From assembly GCA_016718525.1 (NCBI GenBank), contig JADKDD010000001.1:1054001-1118000 (forward strand): DNA of 64,000 nt, read 5' to 3'. The DNA is from Rhodocyclaceae bacterium (GTDB lineage Bacteria; Pseudomonadota; Gammaproteobacteria; Burkholderiales; Rhodocyclaceae). The notes under the pieces are model-generated. The model searched no databases and was not told the origin of the DNA. It saw only the letters and a list, made by a program, of their open reading frames with translations. Positions 19,889 to 28,592 of this stretch are shown here, piece by piece (positions within the stretch are counted from its first letter, which is position 1; each line of letters begins with the position of its first letter). The position numbers and the translations under genes were made by a program.

Positions 19889-22829
19889 CGCCACCACCGG
19901 TTCAAGCGGCACGGTGGCCAAGGTCGGCCTGCAAGGCAGCGACAGCGTCACCAGCCTGACCCAGAGTTATCAAAGCAAGAACGTGCTCGGTGCCAATGCC
20001 AGCACGCTGCAAGTCACCGCCGGCTATGTGGTCGATGACGGCAACAGCGGCAACAACTACACCGTCACCACCAACACCGCAGCCGGCACCATCACTGCCG
20101 CTGCCCTGGCACTCAACGCCGTCACCGACAGCAAGGTGTATGACGGCGGTACCTCTTCCAGTGGCGTGGTCAGCGTCGGCACGACGTATGGCACCGACAC
20201 GGTGAGCGGCGCACTACAGGCTTTCTCCAGCAAGAACGTGCTTGGCACCAATGGCAGCACGATAAATGTCACCGGCTACACGGTCAATGACGGCAACAAT
20301 GGCAACAACTACACCGTCACCACCAACACCGCTGCCGGCACCATCACTGCCGCTGCCCTGACACTCAACGCCGTCACCGACAGCAAGGTCTATGACGCCA
20401 CCACCGGTTCAAGCGGCACGGTGGCCAAGGTCGGCCTGCAAGGCAGCGACAGCGTCACCAGCCTGACCCAGAGTTATCAAAGCAAGAACGTGCTCGGTGC
20501 CAATGCCAGCACGTTGCAAGTCACCGCCGGCTATGTGGTCGATGACGGCAACAGCGGCAACAACTACACCGTCACCACCAACACCGCCGCCGGCACCATC
20601 ACTGCCGCTGCCCTGGCACTGAACGCCGTCACCGACAGCAAGGTCTATGACGCCACCACCGGTTCAAGCGGCATGGTGGCCAAGGTCGGCCTGCAAGGCA
20701 GCGACAGCGTCACCAGCCTGACCCAGAGCTATCAAAGCAAGAACGTGCTCGGCAGCAATCTGAGCACGCTCGAAGTGGCGGCCGGCTACACGGTCAATGA
20801 CGGCAACAGCGGCAACAACTACACCGTCACCACCAACACCGCTGCCGGCACCATCACCAAGGCCGCACTGGCAATCAATGCGGTCACCGACAGCAAAGTG
20901 TATGACGGCGGTACCTCTTCCAGTGGCGCGGTCAGCGTCGGCACGACGTATGGCACCGACACGGTGAGCGGTGCACTACAGGCTTTCTCCACCAAAAACG
21001 TGCTTGGCACCAATGGCAGCACGCTGAATGTCACCGGCTACACGGTCAATGACGGCAACAGCGGCAACAACTACACCGTCACCACCAACACCGCCGCCGG
21101 CACCATCACTGCCGCTGCCCTGGCACTGAACGCCGTCACCGACAGCAAGGTCTATGACGCCACCACCGGTTCAAGCGGCACGGTGGCCAAGGTCGGCCTG
21201 CAAGGCAGCGACAGCGTCACCAGCCTGACCCAGAGCTATCAAAGCAAGAACGTGCTCGGCAGCAATCTGAGCACGCTCGAAGTGGCGGCCGGCTACACGG
21301 TCAATGACGGCAACAGCGGCAACAACTACACCGTCACCACCAACACCGCCGCCGGCACCATCACTGCCGCTGCCCTGGCACTGAACGCCGTCACCGACAG
21401 CAAGGTCTATGACGCCACCACCGGTTCAAGCGGCACGGTGGCCAAGGTCGGCCTGCAAGGCAGCGACAGCGTCACCAGCCTGACCCAGAGTTATCAAAGC
21501 AAGAACGTGCTCGGCAGCAATCTGAGCACGCTCGAAGTGGCGGCCGGCTACACGGTCAATGACGGCAACAGCGGCAACAACTACACCGTCACCACCAACA
21601 CCGCTGCCGGCACCATCACTGCCGCTGCCCTGGCACTGAACGCCGTCACCGACAGCAAAGTGTATGACGGCGGTACCTCTTCCAGTGGCGCGGTCAGCGT
21701 CGGCACGACGTATGGCACCGACACGGTGAGCGGCGCACTACAGGCTTTCTCCAGCAAGAACGTGCTTGGCACCAATGGCAGCACGCTGAATGTCACCGGC
21801 TACACGGTCAATGACGGCAACAGCGGCAACAACTACACCGTCACCACCAACACCGCTGCCGGCACCATCACCAAGGCCGCACTGGCAATCAATGCGGTCA
21901 CCGACAGCAAAGTGTATGACGGCGGTACCTCTTCCAGTGGCGCGGTCAGCGTCGGCACGACGTATGGCACCGACACGGTGAGCGGCGCACTACAGGCTTT
22001 CTCCAGCAAAAACGTGCTTGGCACCAATGGCAGCACGCTGAATGTCACCGGCTACACGGTCAATGACGGCAACAGCGGCAACAACTACACCGTCACCACC
22101 AACACCGCCGCCGGCACCATCACTGCCGCTGCCCTGGCACTGAACGCCGTCACCGACAGCAAGGTCTATGACGCCACCACCGGTTCAAGCGGCACGGTGG
22201 CCAAGGTCGGCCTGCAAGGCAGCGACAGCGTCACCAGCCTGACCCAGAGCTATCAAAGCAAGAACGTGCTCGGCAGCAATCTGAGCACGCTCGAAGTGGC
22301 GGCCGGCTACACGGTCAATGACGGCAACAGCGGCAACAACTACACCGTCACTACCAACACCGCCGCCGGCACCATCACTGCCGCTGCCCTGGCACTGAAC
22401 GCCGTCACCGACAGCAAGGTCTATGACGCCACCACCGGTTCAAGCGGCACGGTGGCCAAGGTCGGCCTGCAAGGCAGCGACAGCGTCACCAGCCTGACCC
22501 AGAGCTATCAAAGCAAGAACGTGCTCGGCAGCAATCTGAGCACGCTCGAAGTGGCGGCCGGCTACACGGTCAATGACGGCAACAGCGGCAACAACTACAC
22601 CGTCACCACCAACACCGCCGCCGGTACCATCACCGCTGCCCTGGCACTGAACGCCGTCACCGACAGCAAGGTCTATGACGCCACCACCGGTTCAAGCGGC
22701 ACGGTGGCCAAGGTCGGCCTGCAAGGCAGCGACAGCGTCACCAGCCTGACCCAGAGCTATCAAAGCAAGAACGTGCTCGGCAGCAATCTGAGCACGCTCG
22801 GAAGTGGCGACCGGCTACACGGTCAATGA
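19770..22829 (+). CDS. Giant adhesin, second frame segment (YDG-repeat region)
   Basis: This frame takes over from the first segment: the preceding frame makes sense up to about KSVYGY, and this one from about LTSTSATYGGAEITAA. The initial ATG has no ribosome-binding site, so I read it as the continuation of the same gene after a +1 shift, not an independent gene. It consists almost entirely of tandem 84-85-residue units with VTDSKVYDATTG or VTDSKVYDGGTS starts, the 'YDG' (MBG-like) adhesin stalk domain. The frame breaks again at about 22800, where an extra G appears in CTCGGAAGTGG compared with CTCGAAGTGG in sister repeats. Stalk repeats of this kind extend adhesins from the cell surface. 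Confidence 0.8.
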   Translation: MQTQSRSMATLTSTSATYGGAEITAAALALNAVTDSKVYDATTGSSGTVAKVGLQGSDSVTSLTQSYQSKNVLGANASTLQVTAGYVVDDGNSGNNYTVTTNTAAGTITAAALALNAVTDSKVYDGGTSSSGVVSVGTTYGTDTVSGALQAFSSKNVLGTNGSTINVTGYTVNDGNNGNNYTVTTNTAAGTITAAALTLNAVTDSKVYDATTGSSGTVAKVGLQGSDSVTSLTQSYQSKNVLGANASTLQVTAGYVVDDGNSGNNYTVTTNTAAGTITAAALALNAVTDSKVYDATTGSSGMVAKVGLQGSDSVTSLTQSYQSKNVLGSNLSTLEVAAGYTVNDGNSGNNYTVTTNTAAGTITKAALAINAVTDSKVYDGGTSSSGAVSVGTTYGTDTVSGALQAFSTKNVLGTNGSTLNVTGYTVNDGNSGNNYTVTTNTAAGTITAAALALNAVTDSKVYDATTGSSGTVAKVGLQGSDSVTSLTQSYQSKNVLGSNLSTLEVAAGYTVNDGNSGNNYTVTTNTAAGTITAAALALNAVTDSKVYDATTGSSGTVAKVGLQGSDSVTSLTQSYQSKNVLGSNLSTLEVAAGYTVNDGNSGNNYTVTTNTAAGTITAAALALNAVTDSKVYDGGTSSSGAVSVGTTYGTDTVSGALQAFSSKNVLGTNGSTLNVTGYTVNDGNSGNNYTVTTNTAAGTITKAALAINAVTDSKVYDGGTSSSGAVSVGTTYGTDTVSGALQAFSSKNVLGTNGSTLNVTGYTVNDGNSGNNYTVTTNTAAGTITAAALALNAVTDSKVYDATTGSSGTVAKVGLQGSDSVTSLTQSYQSKNVLGSNLSTLEVAAGYTVNDGNSGNNYTVTTNTAAGTITAAALALNAVTDSKVYDATTGSSGTVAKVGLQGSDSVTSLTQSYQSKNVLGSNLSTLEVAAGYTVNDGNSGNNYTVTTNTAAGTITAALALNAVTDSKVYDATTGSSGTVAKVGLQGSDSVTSLTQSYQSKNVLGSNLSTLGSGDRLHGQ

Positions 22830-23142
22830 CGGCAACAGCGGCAACAACTACACCGTCACCACCAACACCGCCGCCGGCACCATCACTGCCGCTGCCCTGG
22901 CACTGAACGCCGTCACCGACAGCAAGGTCTATGACGCCACCACCGGTTCAAGCGGCACGGTGGCCAAGGTCGGCCTGCAAGGCAGCGACAGCGTCACCAG
23001 CCTGACCCAGAGCTATCAAAGCAAGAACGTGCTCGGCAGCAATCTGAGCACGCTCGAAGTGGCGGCCGGCTACACGGTCAATGACGGCAACAGCGGCAAC
23101 AACTACACCGTCACCACCAACACCGCCGCCGGCACCATCACT
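19842..23142 (+). repeat. Tandem array of 13 near-identical YDG repeat units
   Basis: I count thirteen units, each running from about AAALALNAV to NTAAGTIT. Nine are of type A (VYDATTG, 85 residues, 255 bp) and four of type B (VYDGGTS, 84 residues, 252 bp), in the order A B A A B A A B B A A A A. The expected sum, less a 3-bp deletion at the start of unit 12 and plus a 1-bp insertion at its end, equals the observed 3301 bp. Copies of the same type are nearly identical at DNA level, pointing to recent duplication or gene conversion. A divergent YDG-like unit lies on each side of the array. Confidence 0.92.
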
Positions 23143-24759
23143 GCCGCAACGCTCTCCTCAACCCTCGCTGGAATCGCCAATAAAACCTACGACGGAAATG
23201 CGACGGCAACCGTTGGTGTGACGCTGGCGGGAGTCATTGGACAAGACAGTGTGTCCGGGTCAGGTAGCGGTCTCTACGACAACCGGAATGTTGGCACCAA
23301 CAAACCGGTTACTGTTGCCAGTATCAATTTGAGTGGCATCGACGCCACTAATTACGTTGCTACGGCACCCGTCAATAACGCAACCACCGGCACCATTTCA
23401 CAGCTCAATAGCGTTGCGTGGGTCGGTGGCGCCGCCGGGAATTGGTCACAAGCGTCAAACTGGTTCGGTGGCGCGCTACCTGATGGCTCCAACGTTAGCA
23501 ACGTCAGTATCCCGACTGGATCCAGCGTCGCCTTCGATAGCGGTGTCGCCGCTACCACCTTAAGCACAATTTCGAGTGGCGGACAATTGACCATGGCTGC
23601 AGGAAGCCTGACGGTGAACGGCACTTTGGTTACAGATGGTTATATTCAGACCGGTGGTGTCCTCAGTGTTGGCGGCAACATGACGGTAGGCTCCAGTTTC
23701 TCCAAACTTAGCGGCACCACGGGCAGCCTTAAACTTACCGGAGCCAGCAACACGATTGCGATTAATCAGGCTACCGGTAATCTGGTGTTCTTCGATGACC
23801 AGCCACTTAAACTTGGAACCATAACCGCGCAGAACGGAAACATTACGATCGATACGATCGGGCATCTCCAGACGTTCGGCGTCATCAGCGCTCCAGCAGG
23901 AAGCATTACCGTGCCACCAGGCACCATCTTGCTTGCTGCTCACAGTCCGATGACGATTGGCGCCCCTGTGACGGCTGGCGGCAACATTACTCTTTTGGCT
24001 GGCGATACAGCCGCCGCGGGAGATGATTTGATCATTAATGCGCCGGTAACATCGACCGGGTCCGGCAACATCAGGCTGATCGCCGGCGATAACTTGATGC
24101 AGAACGCCAACGTTACGTCGAATGGCGGCACGATCGGTGCAACCGCCGAAACAGGGAACATTTTGATGTCAGCCAACGCCGTGTCCAGCTCTTCAGGTGG
24201 AACAATCACCTATTTCGCTCCAGCGGGTAATTTGATCATTGCGAAGTTGGACGCCGGTCCGACAGGCAACATTGAGTTGGATGCCGGAGGAACGGTCGGG
24301 CCTGCGCCTGGATTGGTTGGACCGATGTTGACCGGCAACGCCGCTTCGATTGAGGCCGGCGGCGCGGTAGTGGTTACGGCCGCAGTGAAGGCCATTGAAA
24401 TCGATACACCGGGAAGAATCACCTACACCGATACTGTCAGCGGTGTGACGATCATTGGCCTTTCAGACGAGGAGCAGGCGGCGGCAGCGGCAGCAGCTTC
24501 CAATGACAACGCCACGGATACGCTCCTTTCATCGACCGAGAAAGTTAGCGAAACGGTCAGTGACGACGGCAGTACCGGTTTTGTGACTACCGGTGGTACC
24601 AAAGTCGCTCAAAACAGCACGGGCGATACCGTCGGTGGCACCGAGGGAACTTTCAGCGATGAAGAGGAACGCGCCAAGGCCGCGGCCAAAGCCAAAGCTG
24701 AGGGCAAAGAGGAAAAAAATCCGGATGCATCGCAACTCGTAGTCAGAACTTGCACCTAA
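22804..24759 (+). CDS. Giant adhesin, third frame segment and C-terminus
   Basis: This segment resumes the adhesin after the second +1 shift: the last YDG unit, a divergent YDG-like unit (NKTYDGNAT), then a domain starting VAWVGGAAGNWSQASNW, which resembles the autotransporter-associated beta-strand or two-partner adhesin ends. A further beta-helix region and an acidic/basic alanine-rich tail with EEERAKAAAKAKAEGKEEK follow. It ends LVVRTCT with a single late cysteine. No beta-barrel translocator is present, consistent with two-partner secretion rather than an autotransporter. The initial ATG has no ribosome-binding site and would not be a real start. With both shifts corrected the whole protein would be about 6,700 residues. 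Confidence 0.8.
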   Translation: MATGYTVNDGNSGNNYTVTTNTAAGTITAAALALNAVTDSKVYDATTGSSGTVAKVGLQGSDSVTSLTQSYQSKNVLGSNLSTLEVAAGYTVNDGNSGNNYTVTTNTAAGTITAATLSSTLAGIANKTYDGNATATVGVTLAGVIGQDSVSGSGSGLYDNRNVGTNKPVTVASINLSGIDATNYVATAPVNNATTGTISQLNSVAWVGGAAGNWSQASNWFGGALPDGSNVSNVSIPTGSSVAFDSGVAATTLSTISSGGQLTMAAGSLTVNGTLVTDGYIQTGGVLSVGGNMTVGSSFSKLSGTTGSLKLTGASNTIAINQATGNLVFFDDQPLKLGTITAQNGNITIDTIGHLQTFGVISAPAGSITVPPGTILLAAHSPMTIGAPVTAGGNITLLAGDTAAAGDDLIINAPVTSTGSGNIRLIAGDNLMQNANVTSNGGTIGATAETGNILMSANAVSSSSGGTITYFAPAGNLIIAKLDAGPTGNIELDAGGTVGPAPGLVGPMLTGNAASIEAGGAVVVTAAVKAIEIDTPGRITYTDTVSGVTIIGLSDEEQAAAAAAASNDNATDTLLSSTEKVSETVSDDGSTGFVTTGGTKVAQNSTGDTVGGTEGTFSDEEERAKAAAKAKAEGKEEKNPDASQLVVRTCT

Positions 24760-24778
24760 ACGGGTCTCGGCGAGAATT

Positions 24779-24806
24779 AAAAAAGGGAGTCTCGGCTCCC
24801 TTTTTT
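24779..24806. terminator. Bidirectional rho-independent terminator
   Basis: A run of six A, the stem GGGAG, the loop TCTCGG, the stem CTCCC, and a run of six T. It lies between the end of the adhesin and the end of the convergent slyD, so it can stop transcription from both sides. Confidence 0.93.
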
Positions 24807-24831
24807 ATTGCACGGAAACTCCTTGAAAGTC

Positions 24832-25317
24832 TCAGTGATGATGCCCGTGTTCCCCATGCACATGACCGTGTGATAACTCTTCGGCGGTCGCCACCCTTAC
24901 ATCGGTGACGGTACAAGCAAACACAATGGCTACGCCAGCCAGCGGGTGGTTGCCATCAACCACAACTTTATCGGCGGTGATGTCGGTGATGGTAAACAAG
25001 CGATCGTCTGCATCGTCATCTTCCTCGCTACCCCGCTCAAACTGCATCCCGACCTCGATGTTCTCGGGAAACAGATGGCGATCTTCGATATTGATCAACT
25101 CGGCGTCGTAGTCACCAAACGCATCTTCGGGGAGCAGCTTTACTTCCAACGAGTCGCCGCTTCTTTTACCCTGCAATTGTTCCTCGATGCGGTCAAAAAT
25201 GCCGCCGTAACCGCCATGGAGGTAGACCATCGGGTTGACTCCTTCGTCAATCGAATTTCCATCACTATCGGTGACTTTATAACTCAGTGTGACTACAGAA
25301 TTTCTAGCAATAAGCAT
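24832..25317 (-). CDS. slyD: FKBP-type peptidyl-prolyl isomerase SlyD
   Basis: Prolyl isomerase and chaperone. The start is the ATG at 25317 (MLIARNSVVTLSYKV), which has an AAGGAAA site upstream; the longer frame to 25347 adds ten unlikely residues. The FKBP half is split by the insert-in-flap chaperone segment (PEDAFGDYD to FACTVTDV), as in SlyD. The C-terminus is His-rich (HGHVHGEHGHHH), typical of the metal-binding tail that in E. coli links SlyD to nickel insertion into hydrogenase. The gene overlaps the end of the upstream peroxiredoxin by 14 bases, so the two are co-transcribed. Confidence 0.95.
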   Translation of the reverse strand: MLIARNSVVTLSYKVTDSDGNSIDEGVNPMVYLHGGYGGIFDRIEEQLQGKRSGDSLEVKLLPEDAFGDYDAELINIEDRHLFPENIEVGMQFERGSEEDDDADDRLFTITDITADKVVVDGNHPLAGVAIVFACTVTDVRVATAEELSHGHVHGEHGHHH

Positions 25318-25810
25318 GGTGCGGCTTTCCTTTTGTAACGTGACCACTCAGGCCTTTAACCAACTGATAAACCTCTGCGGCATGTCCTTTCGGGCGAATG
25401 TCGTAAAGGGCATGGCGGACGATTCCGTCCCGATCTACTACGAAGGTGGAGCGAATGATGCAAAGTTTTTTGTGTCCGTCTTTTTCCCGAAACTGCGAGA
25501 CGCCAAATTTACGACAGACATCACCTTCTTCATCCGACAACAACCGCACCGACAATCCATGCTTGTCGCGGAATTCGGCATGCGACAAACAGTCGTCTCT
25601 GGAGACACCCACCACCACACAATTCAGGCGCGCAAAGTCGGATTCGTGATCCGAGAAGTCCGCAGCTTCCATCGTGCATAGTGGCGTGTCATCACGCGGG
25701 TAGAAGAACAACACAACGTGCTGGTGGCCACGCAGTTTGCAGAAGTCGAACAGCTCCATATCGGCATCCGGTAGTGTAAATCCGGGTGCAATCGTTCCGC
25801 AGTTCAGCAT
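25304..25810 (-). CDS. Peroxiredoxin (Bcp/PrxQ-like)
   Basis: Thiol peroxidase of 168 residues. The start at 25810 (MLNCGTIAPGFTLP) has a GAGGAG site; an ATG at 25834 is less likely. The peroxidatic cysteine is C45 in RDDTPLCTMEA. Most family members read TPGCT here, so the Gly-to-Leu change is unusual. The resolving cysteine five residues later in PrxQ is absent, suggesting a 1-Cys mechanism or a distant resolving cysteine; other cysteines lie in LNCVVVG and DVCRKFG. It reduces peroxides with an unknown thiol donor. It is transcribed with slyD. Confidence 0.88.
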   Translation of the reverse strand: MLNCGTIAPGFTLPDADMELFDFCKLRGHQHVVLFFYPRDDTPLCTMEAADFSDHESDFARLNCVVVGVSRDDCLSHAEFRDKHGLSVRLLSDEEGDVCRKFGVSQFREKDGHKKLCIIRSTFVVDRDGIVRHALYDIRPKGHAAEVYQLVKGLSGHVTKGKPHHAYC

Positions 25811-25870
25811 TGCGTTCTCCTCGGTCACCAGCATCTGTTTTTCATTGTAACCGAGTCAAGCGTGCATCAA

Positions 25871-27010
25871 TCAAGTCGAAATTTCCGGCTCCCTTGGACC
25901 AAGCATTTCTGATTGCCGGCGGTGGGCACTAGTCAAGTATTCCCGCGAACCCATTTCAATCAAGCGGCTCTCGGTTCGACGAAATTCCGAGGCTTGCCGT
26001 CCTTCGATGTAGAGTTCATGTATCTCGCACGCCGCACATGCAATTAGCGTTACCCGGTGGTCGTACAACACATCGACCAGCCACGTGAAGCGACGGGCTT
26101 CGTTGGCCATGTCAGCGGTTAGCCTGGGGATGTCCGACAAAAAGACAGTGCGATGGCGGTCTGCAATGTCGAGATAATCATTTTGCGAGCGCGGCCCTCC
26201 GCAGAGTGTCGCAAAGTCAAACCAAACAACGCCTGGCGCACGCGAAATGACCGGTAGCTCCCGACCGAAAATTTCCAGCGGGCGCGAATGCCCTTCTCCA
26301 CCCGCCAGTCGCTGAAAAATCGTTTCCATATGTCCCAAGGTTGTTGCATTAGTCGGGACTAAAAACATCTTTTCCTGCTCAAGTGCGCGCAAACGATAGT
26401 CGACGCCCGCGTCAATTTCGATGACGTCCAGTTTCTCTTTCAGGAGGGCAATCGTCGGCAAGAATCGTTGCCTGTGCAAACCTTCCGGATAAAGGTTGTC
26501 AGGCGCGTAGTTTGAGGTGATGCAAAACAAGACGCCAGCATTAAACAGGGCCTCCATCAAGCGTCCAAGGATCATTGCATCGGCAATATCCGAAACGTGA
26601 AATTCGTCGAAGCACATCAGCCTCGTCTGTTTCGCAATGTGCTCCGCTACTTTGGCCAAAGGATCCGTTTGGTTTCGATGTATTTGCAGCAGCGTGTGAA
26701 TTTCCTGCATGAAGGCGTGAAAGTGGACCCGACGTTTGCGCGTATATGGCACCGCTGCAAAGAAACAATCCATCAGGAAACTTTTTCCGCGCCCGACACC
26801 ACCCCAGAACCATACCCCACGGGGTAAATCAGGGCGCGTCAGCAATTTTCGGATCGTTGAACTACGCGCACTCTTGAAGGTCATAAGCTCGTCGTAGAAA
26901 CGCTGCAATCGTTCAGCAGCCGCTTGCTGCGCCGTATCCGCGACGATGCCACGTTCTATCAATGCGGCGTTGAAGCCGTTGGTCATTCCATTTTTACTTG
27001 CGTCAAGCAT
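25871..27010 (-). CDS. zapE: Cell division protein ZapE (AFG1-like ATPase)
   Basis: A 379-residue P-loop ATPase of the AFG1 family. Walker A is GGVGRGKS (residues 70-77) and Walker B is LMCFDEFHVSD (D135, E136). The sensor-like CITSNYAPDNLYPEGL segment, typical of ZapE, follows. In E. coli ZapE binds FtsZ and influences the Z ring under stress; mitochondrial AFG1 relatives act in protein quality control. Two starts are possible, 27010 and 26986 (MTNGFNAAL); neither has a strong ribosome-binding site. It follows lpd on the same strand after a 145-bp gap filled by a hairpin repeat. Confidence 0.93.
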   Translation of the reverse strand: MLDASKNGMTNGFNAALIERGIVADTAQQAAAERLQRFYDELMTFKSARSSTIRKLLTRPDLPRGVWFWGGVGRGKSFLMDCFFAAVPYTRKRRVHFHAFMQEIHTLLQIHRNQTDPLAKVAEHIAKQTRLMCFDEFHVSDIADAMILGRLMEALFNAGVLFCITSNYAPDNLYPEGLHRQRFLPTIALLKEKLDVIEIDAGVDYRLRALEQEKMFLVPTNATTLGHMETIFQRLAGGEGHSRPLEIFGRELPVISRAPGVVWFDFATLCGGPRSQNDYLDIADRHRTVFLSDIPRLTADMANEARRFTWLVDVLYDHRVTLIACAACEIHELYIEGRQASEFRRTESRLIEMGSREYLTSAHRRQSEMLGPREPEIST

Positions 27011-27046
27011 GCTTCGTTATGAGAATAACATTCCAGAAAATCACCT

Positions 27047-27128
27047 GCCTCCCTCAAGTGGGAGGCTAGAGGGATGGAACAGAGGCATCCAATTTACCCC
27101 ATCCCCAAAAACTCTCCCCGGGATGGGG
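27047..27128. repeat. Intergenic hairpin repeat element
   Basis: Two perfect inverted repeats stand side by side between lpd and zapE: GCCTCCC/GGGAGGC (27047-27053 and 27060-27066) and CCCCATCCC/GGGATGGGG (27097-27105 and 27120-27128). The TTACCCCATCCCC stretch and C-rich/G-rich arms resemble the element inserted in dnaE2 at about 62576-62690. It looks like a small non-autonomous repeat (MITE- or REP-like) and might terminate or attenuate read-through from lpd into zapE. Confidence 0.65.
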
Positions 27129-27155
27129 TTAATTCATGCCTATCGGTCGCGTAAA

Positions 27156-28583
27156 TCAGAAATGTAGTGGTCGCTTGTCGACGGCCAGCGAGGCCTCGTG
27201 CATGGTTTCCGAGAGCGTCGGATGCGCATGGCAAATCCGCGCAATGTCTTCGGACGAAGCGTTGAATTCCATTGCGACAACCGCCTCTGCAATGAGCTCA
27301 GAGGCATTGCTGCCAATAATATGCACCCCAAGAATACGGTCAGTCTTGGCGCAGGCCAGCATCTTGACGAATCCGGTGGTATCGCCCTGCCCGAGTGCGC
27401 GGCCATTTGCGGCGAACGGGATTTGCCCGACACGATATTCGGTCCCGGCGTTCTTTAATTGCTGCTCGGTCTTGCCAACCCACGCAATCTCAGGATGGGT
27501 ATAAATGACCCACGGCACGGTATCGTGATTGACGTGGCCCTTTTGTCCGGCGATGCATTCGGCAACCATGACGCCTTCTTCCATACCTTTGTGTGCCAAC
27601 ATTGGGCCGGGAACGACATCTCCAACCGCCCACACATTCGGTAAATTTGTGCGGCAATTTTCATCGACCACAATGTAGCCACGTTCGTTGAGCGCCAAGC
27701 CAACAGTCTCAGCGCCTAGTCCTGCGGTGAAAGGAATGCGGCCAACGGAAACGATAAGTCGATCGCACTCCAACACTTTGGCCTCGTCACCCAATTCATA
27801 GGCAATGCTCACACCTTTCTTGCCGGTCGACACTTTGGTAATATTGACGCCAAGCTGAATCGCAAGACCTTGGCGCTGGGTAAATACTTTCCAGGCTTCC
27901 TTGGCAACGGAGTGATCAGCGGCGCCAAGGAAATCCGGCAAGGCTTCGAGGATTGTCACTTCGGATCCCAACCGTTTCCATACTGATCCGAGTTCGAGTC
28001 CAATTACCCCTGCACCGATGACGCCGAGACGCTTTGGCACTGAATCAAATGCGAGGGCACCCGTGTTGTCACAAACGGTGATGTTGTCGACCGGTATTCC
28101 CGGGAGGTGACGCGGCTTGGAGCCCGTTGCGACCACCACATGTGTTGCTTCGATGGTTTCACCATTGACATCGACCAGCCACCGATCTTCTTCGCGTCCG
28201 ATAAATTTGCCGAACCCCGGCAACAGCGTGACTTTATTTTTCTTGAACAGACCTTTTATCCCGCTGGTGAGCTGATCGACGATATTGTCTTTCCGCTTGA
28301 CCATTGTCGCAACGTCGATCTTGACACTGCTGGCACTGATTCCGTGCATGCTAAAGGAGTGGTTGGCCTGCTCAAATAGCTCAGACGATTGCAGTAGTGC
28401 CTTCGACGGAATACATCCGACGTTCAAGCAGGTACCGCCGAGACGAACCTGTCCTTTTGGATCAGCATACGAGTCCGACTCGATACAGGCCGTTGCCAGA
28501 CCCAGCTGGGCAGCCCGAATAGCGGCGATGTAGCCCCCGGGTCCGGCACCAATCACGACAACATCAAATTGTTTGTTGGACAT
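27156..28583 (-). CDS. lpdA: Dihydrolipoyl dehydrogenase (E3)
   Basis: A 475-residue FAD-dependent E3 that reoxidises dihydrolipoamide with NAD+. The FAD-binding GAGPGG is at residues 12-17. The redox disulfide is in GGTCLNVGCIPSK (C52 and C57), the NAD site in GVIGAGVIGLELG, and the C-terminal catalytic pair in HAHPTLSE. The length is normal. Since it directly follows sucB (nine-base gap), it most likely serves the 2-oxoglutarate dehydrogenase complex. The start has an AAGG site about seven bases upstream. Confidence 0.97.
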   Translation of the reverse strand: MSNKQFDVVVIGAGPGGYIAAIRAAQLGLATACIESDSYADPKGQVRLGGTCLNVGCIPSKALLQSSELFEQANHSFSMHGISASSVKIDVATMVKRKDNIVDQLTSGIKGLFKKNKVTLLPGFGKFIGREEDRWLVDVNGETIEATHVVVATGSKPRHLPGIPVDNITVCDNTGALAFDSVPKRLGVIGAGVIGLELGSVWKRLGSEVTILEALPDFLGAADHSVAKEAWKVFTQRQGLAIQLGVNITKVSTGKKGVSIAYELGDEAKVLECDRLIVSVGRIPFTAGLGAETVGLALNERGYIVVDENCRTNLPNVWAVGDVVPGPMLAHKGMEEGVMVAECIAGQKGHVNHDTVPWVIYTHPEIAWVGKTEQQLKNAGTEYRVGQIPFAANGRALGQGDTTGFVKMLACAKTDRILGVHIIGSNASELIAEAVVAMEFNASSEDIARICHAHPTLSETMHEASLAVDKRPLHF

Positions 28584-28592
28584 AGCGGGGCC

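Noticed and set aside
19842..23142. CRISPR-like array
   Set aside because: The 252-255-bp repeats are coding, tandem without spacers, and give a conserved protein unit.
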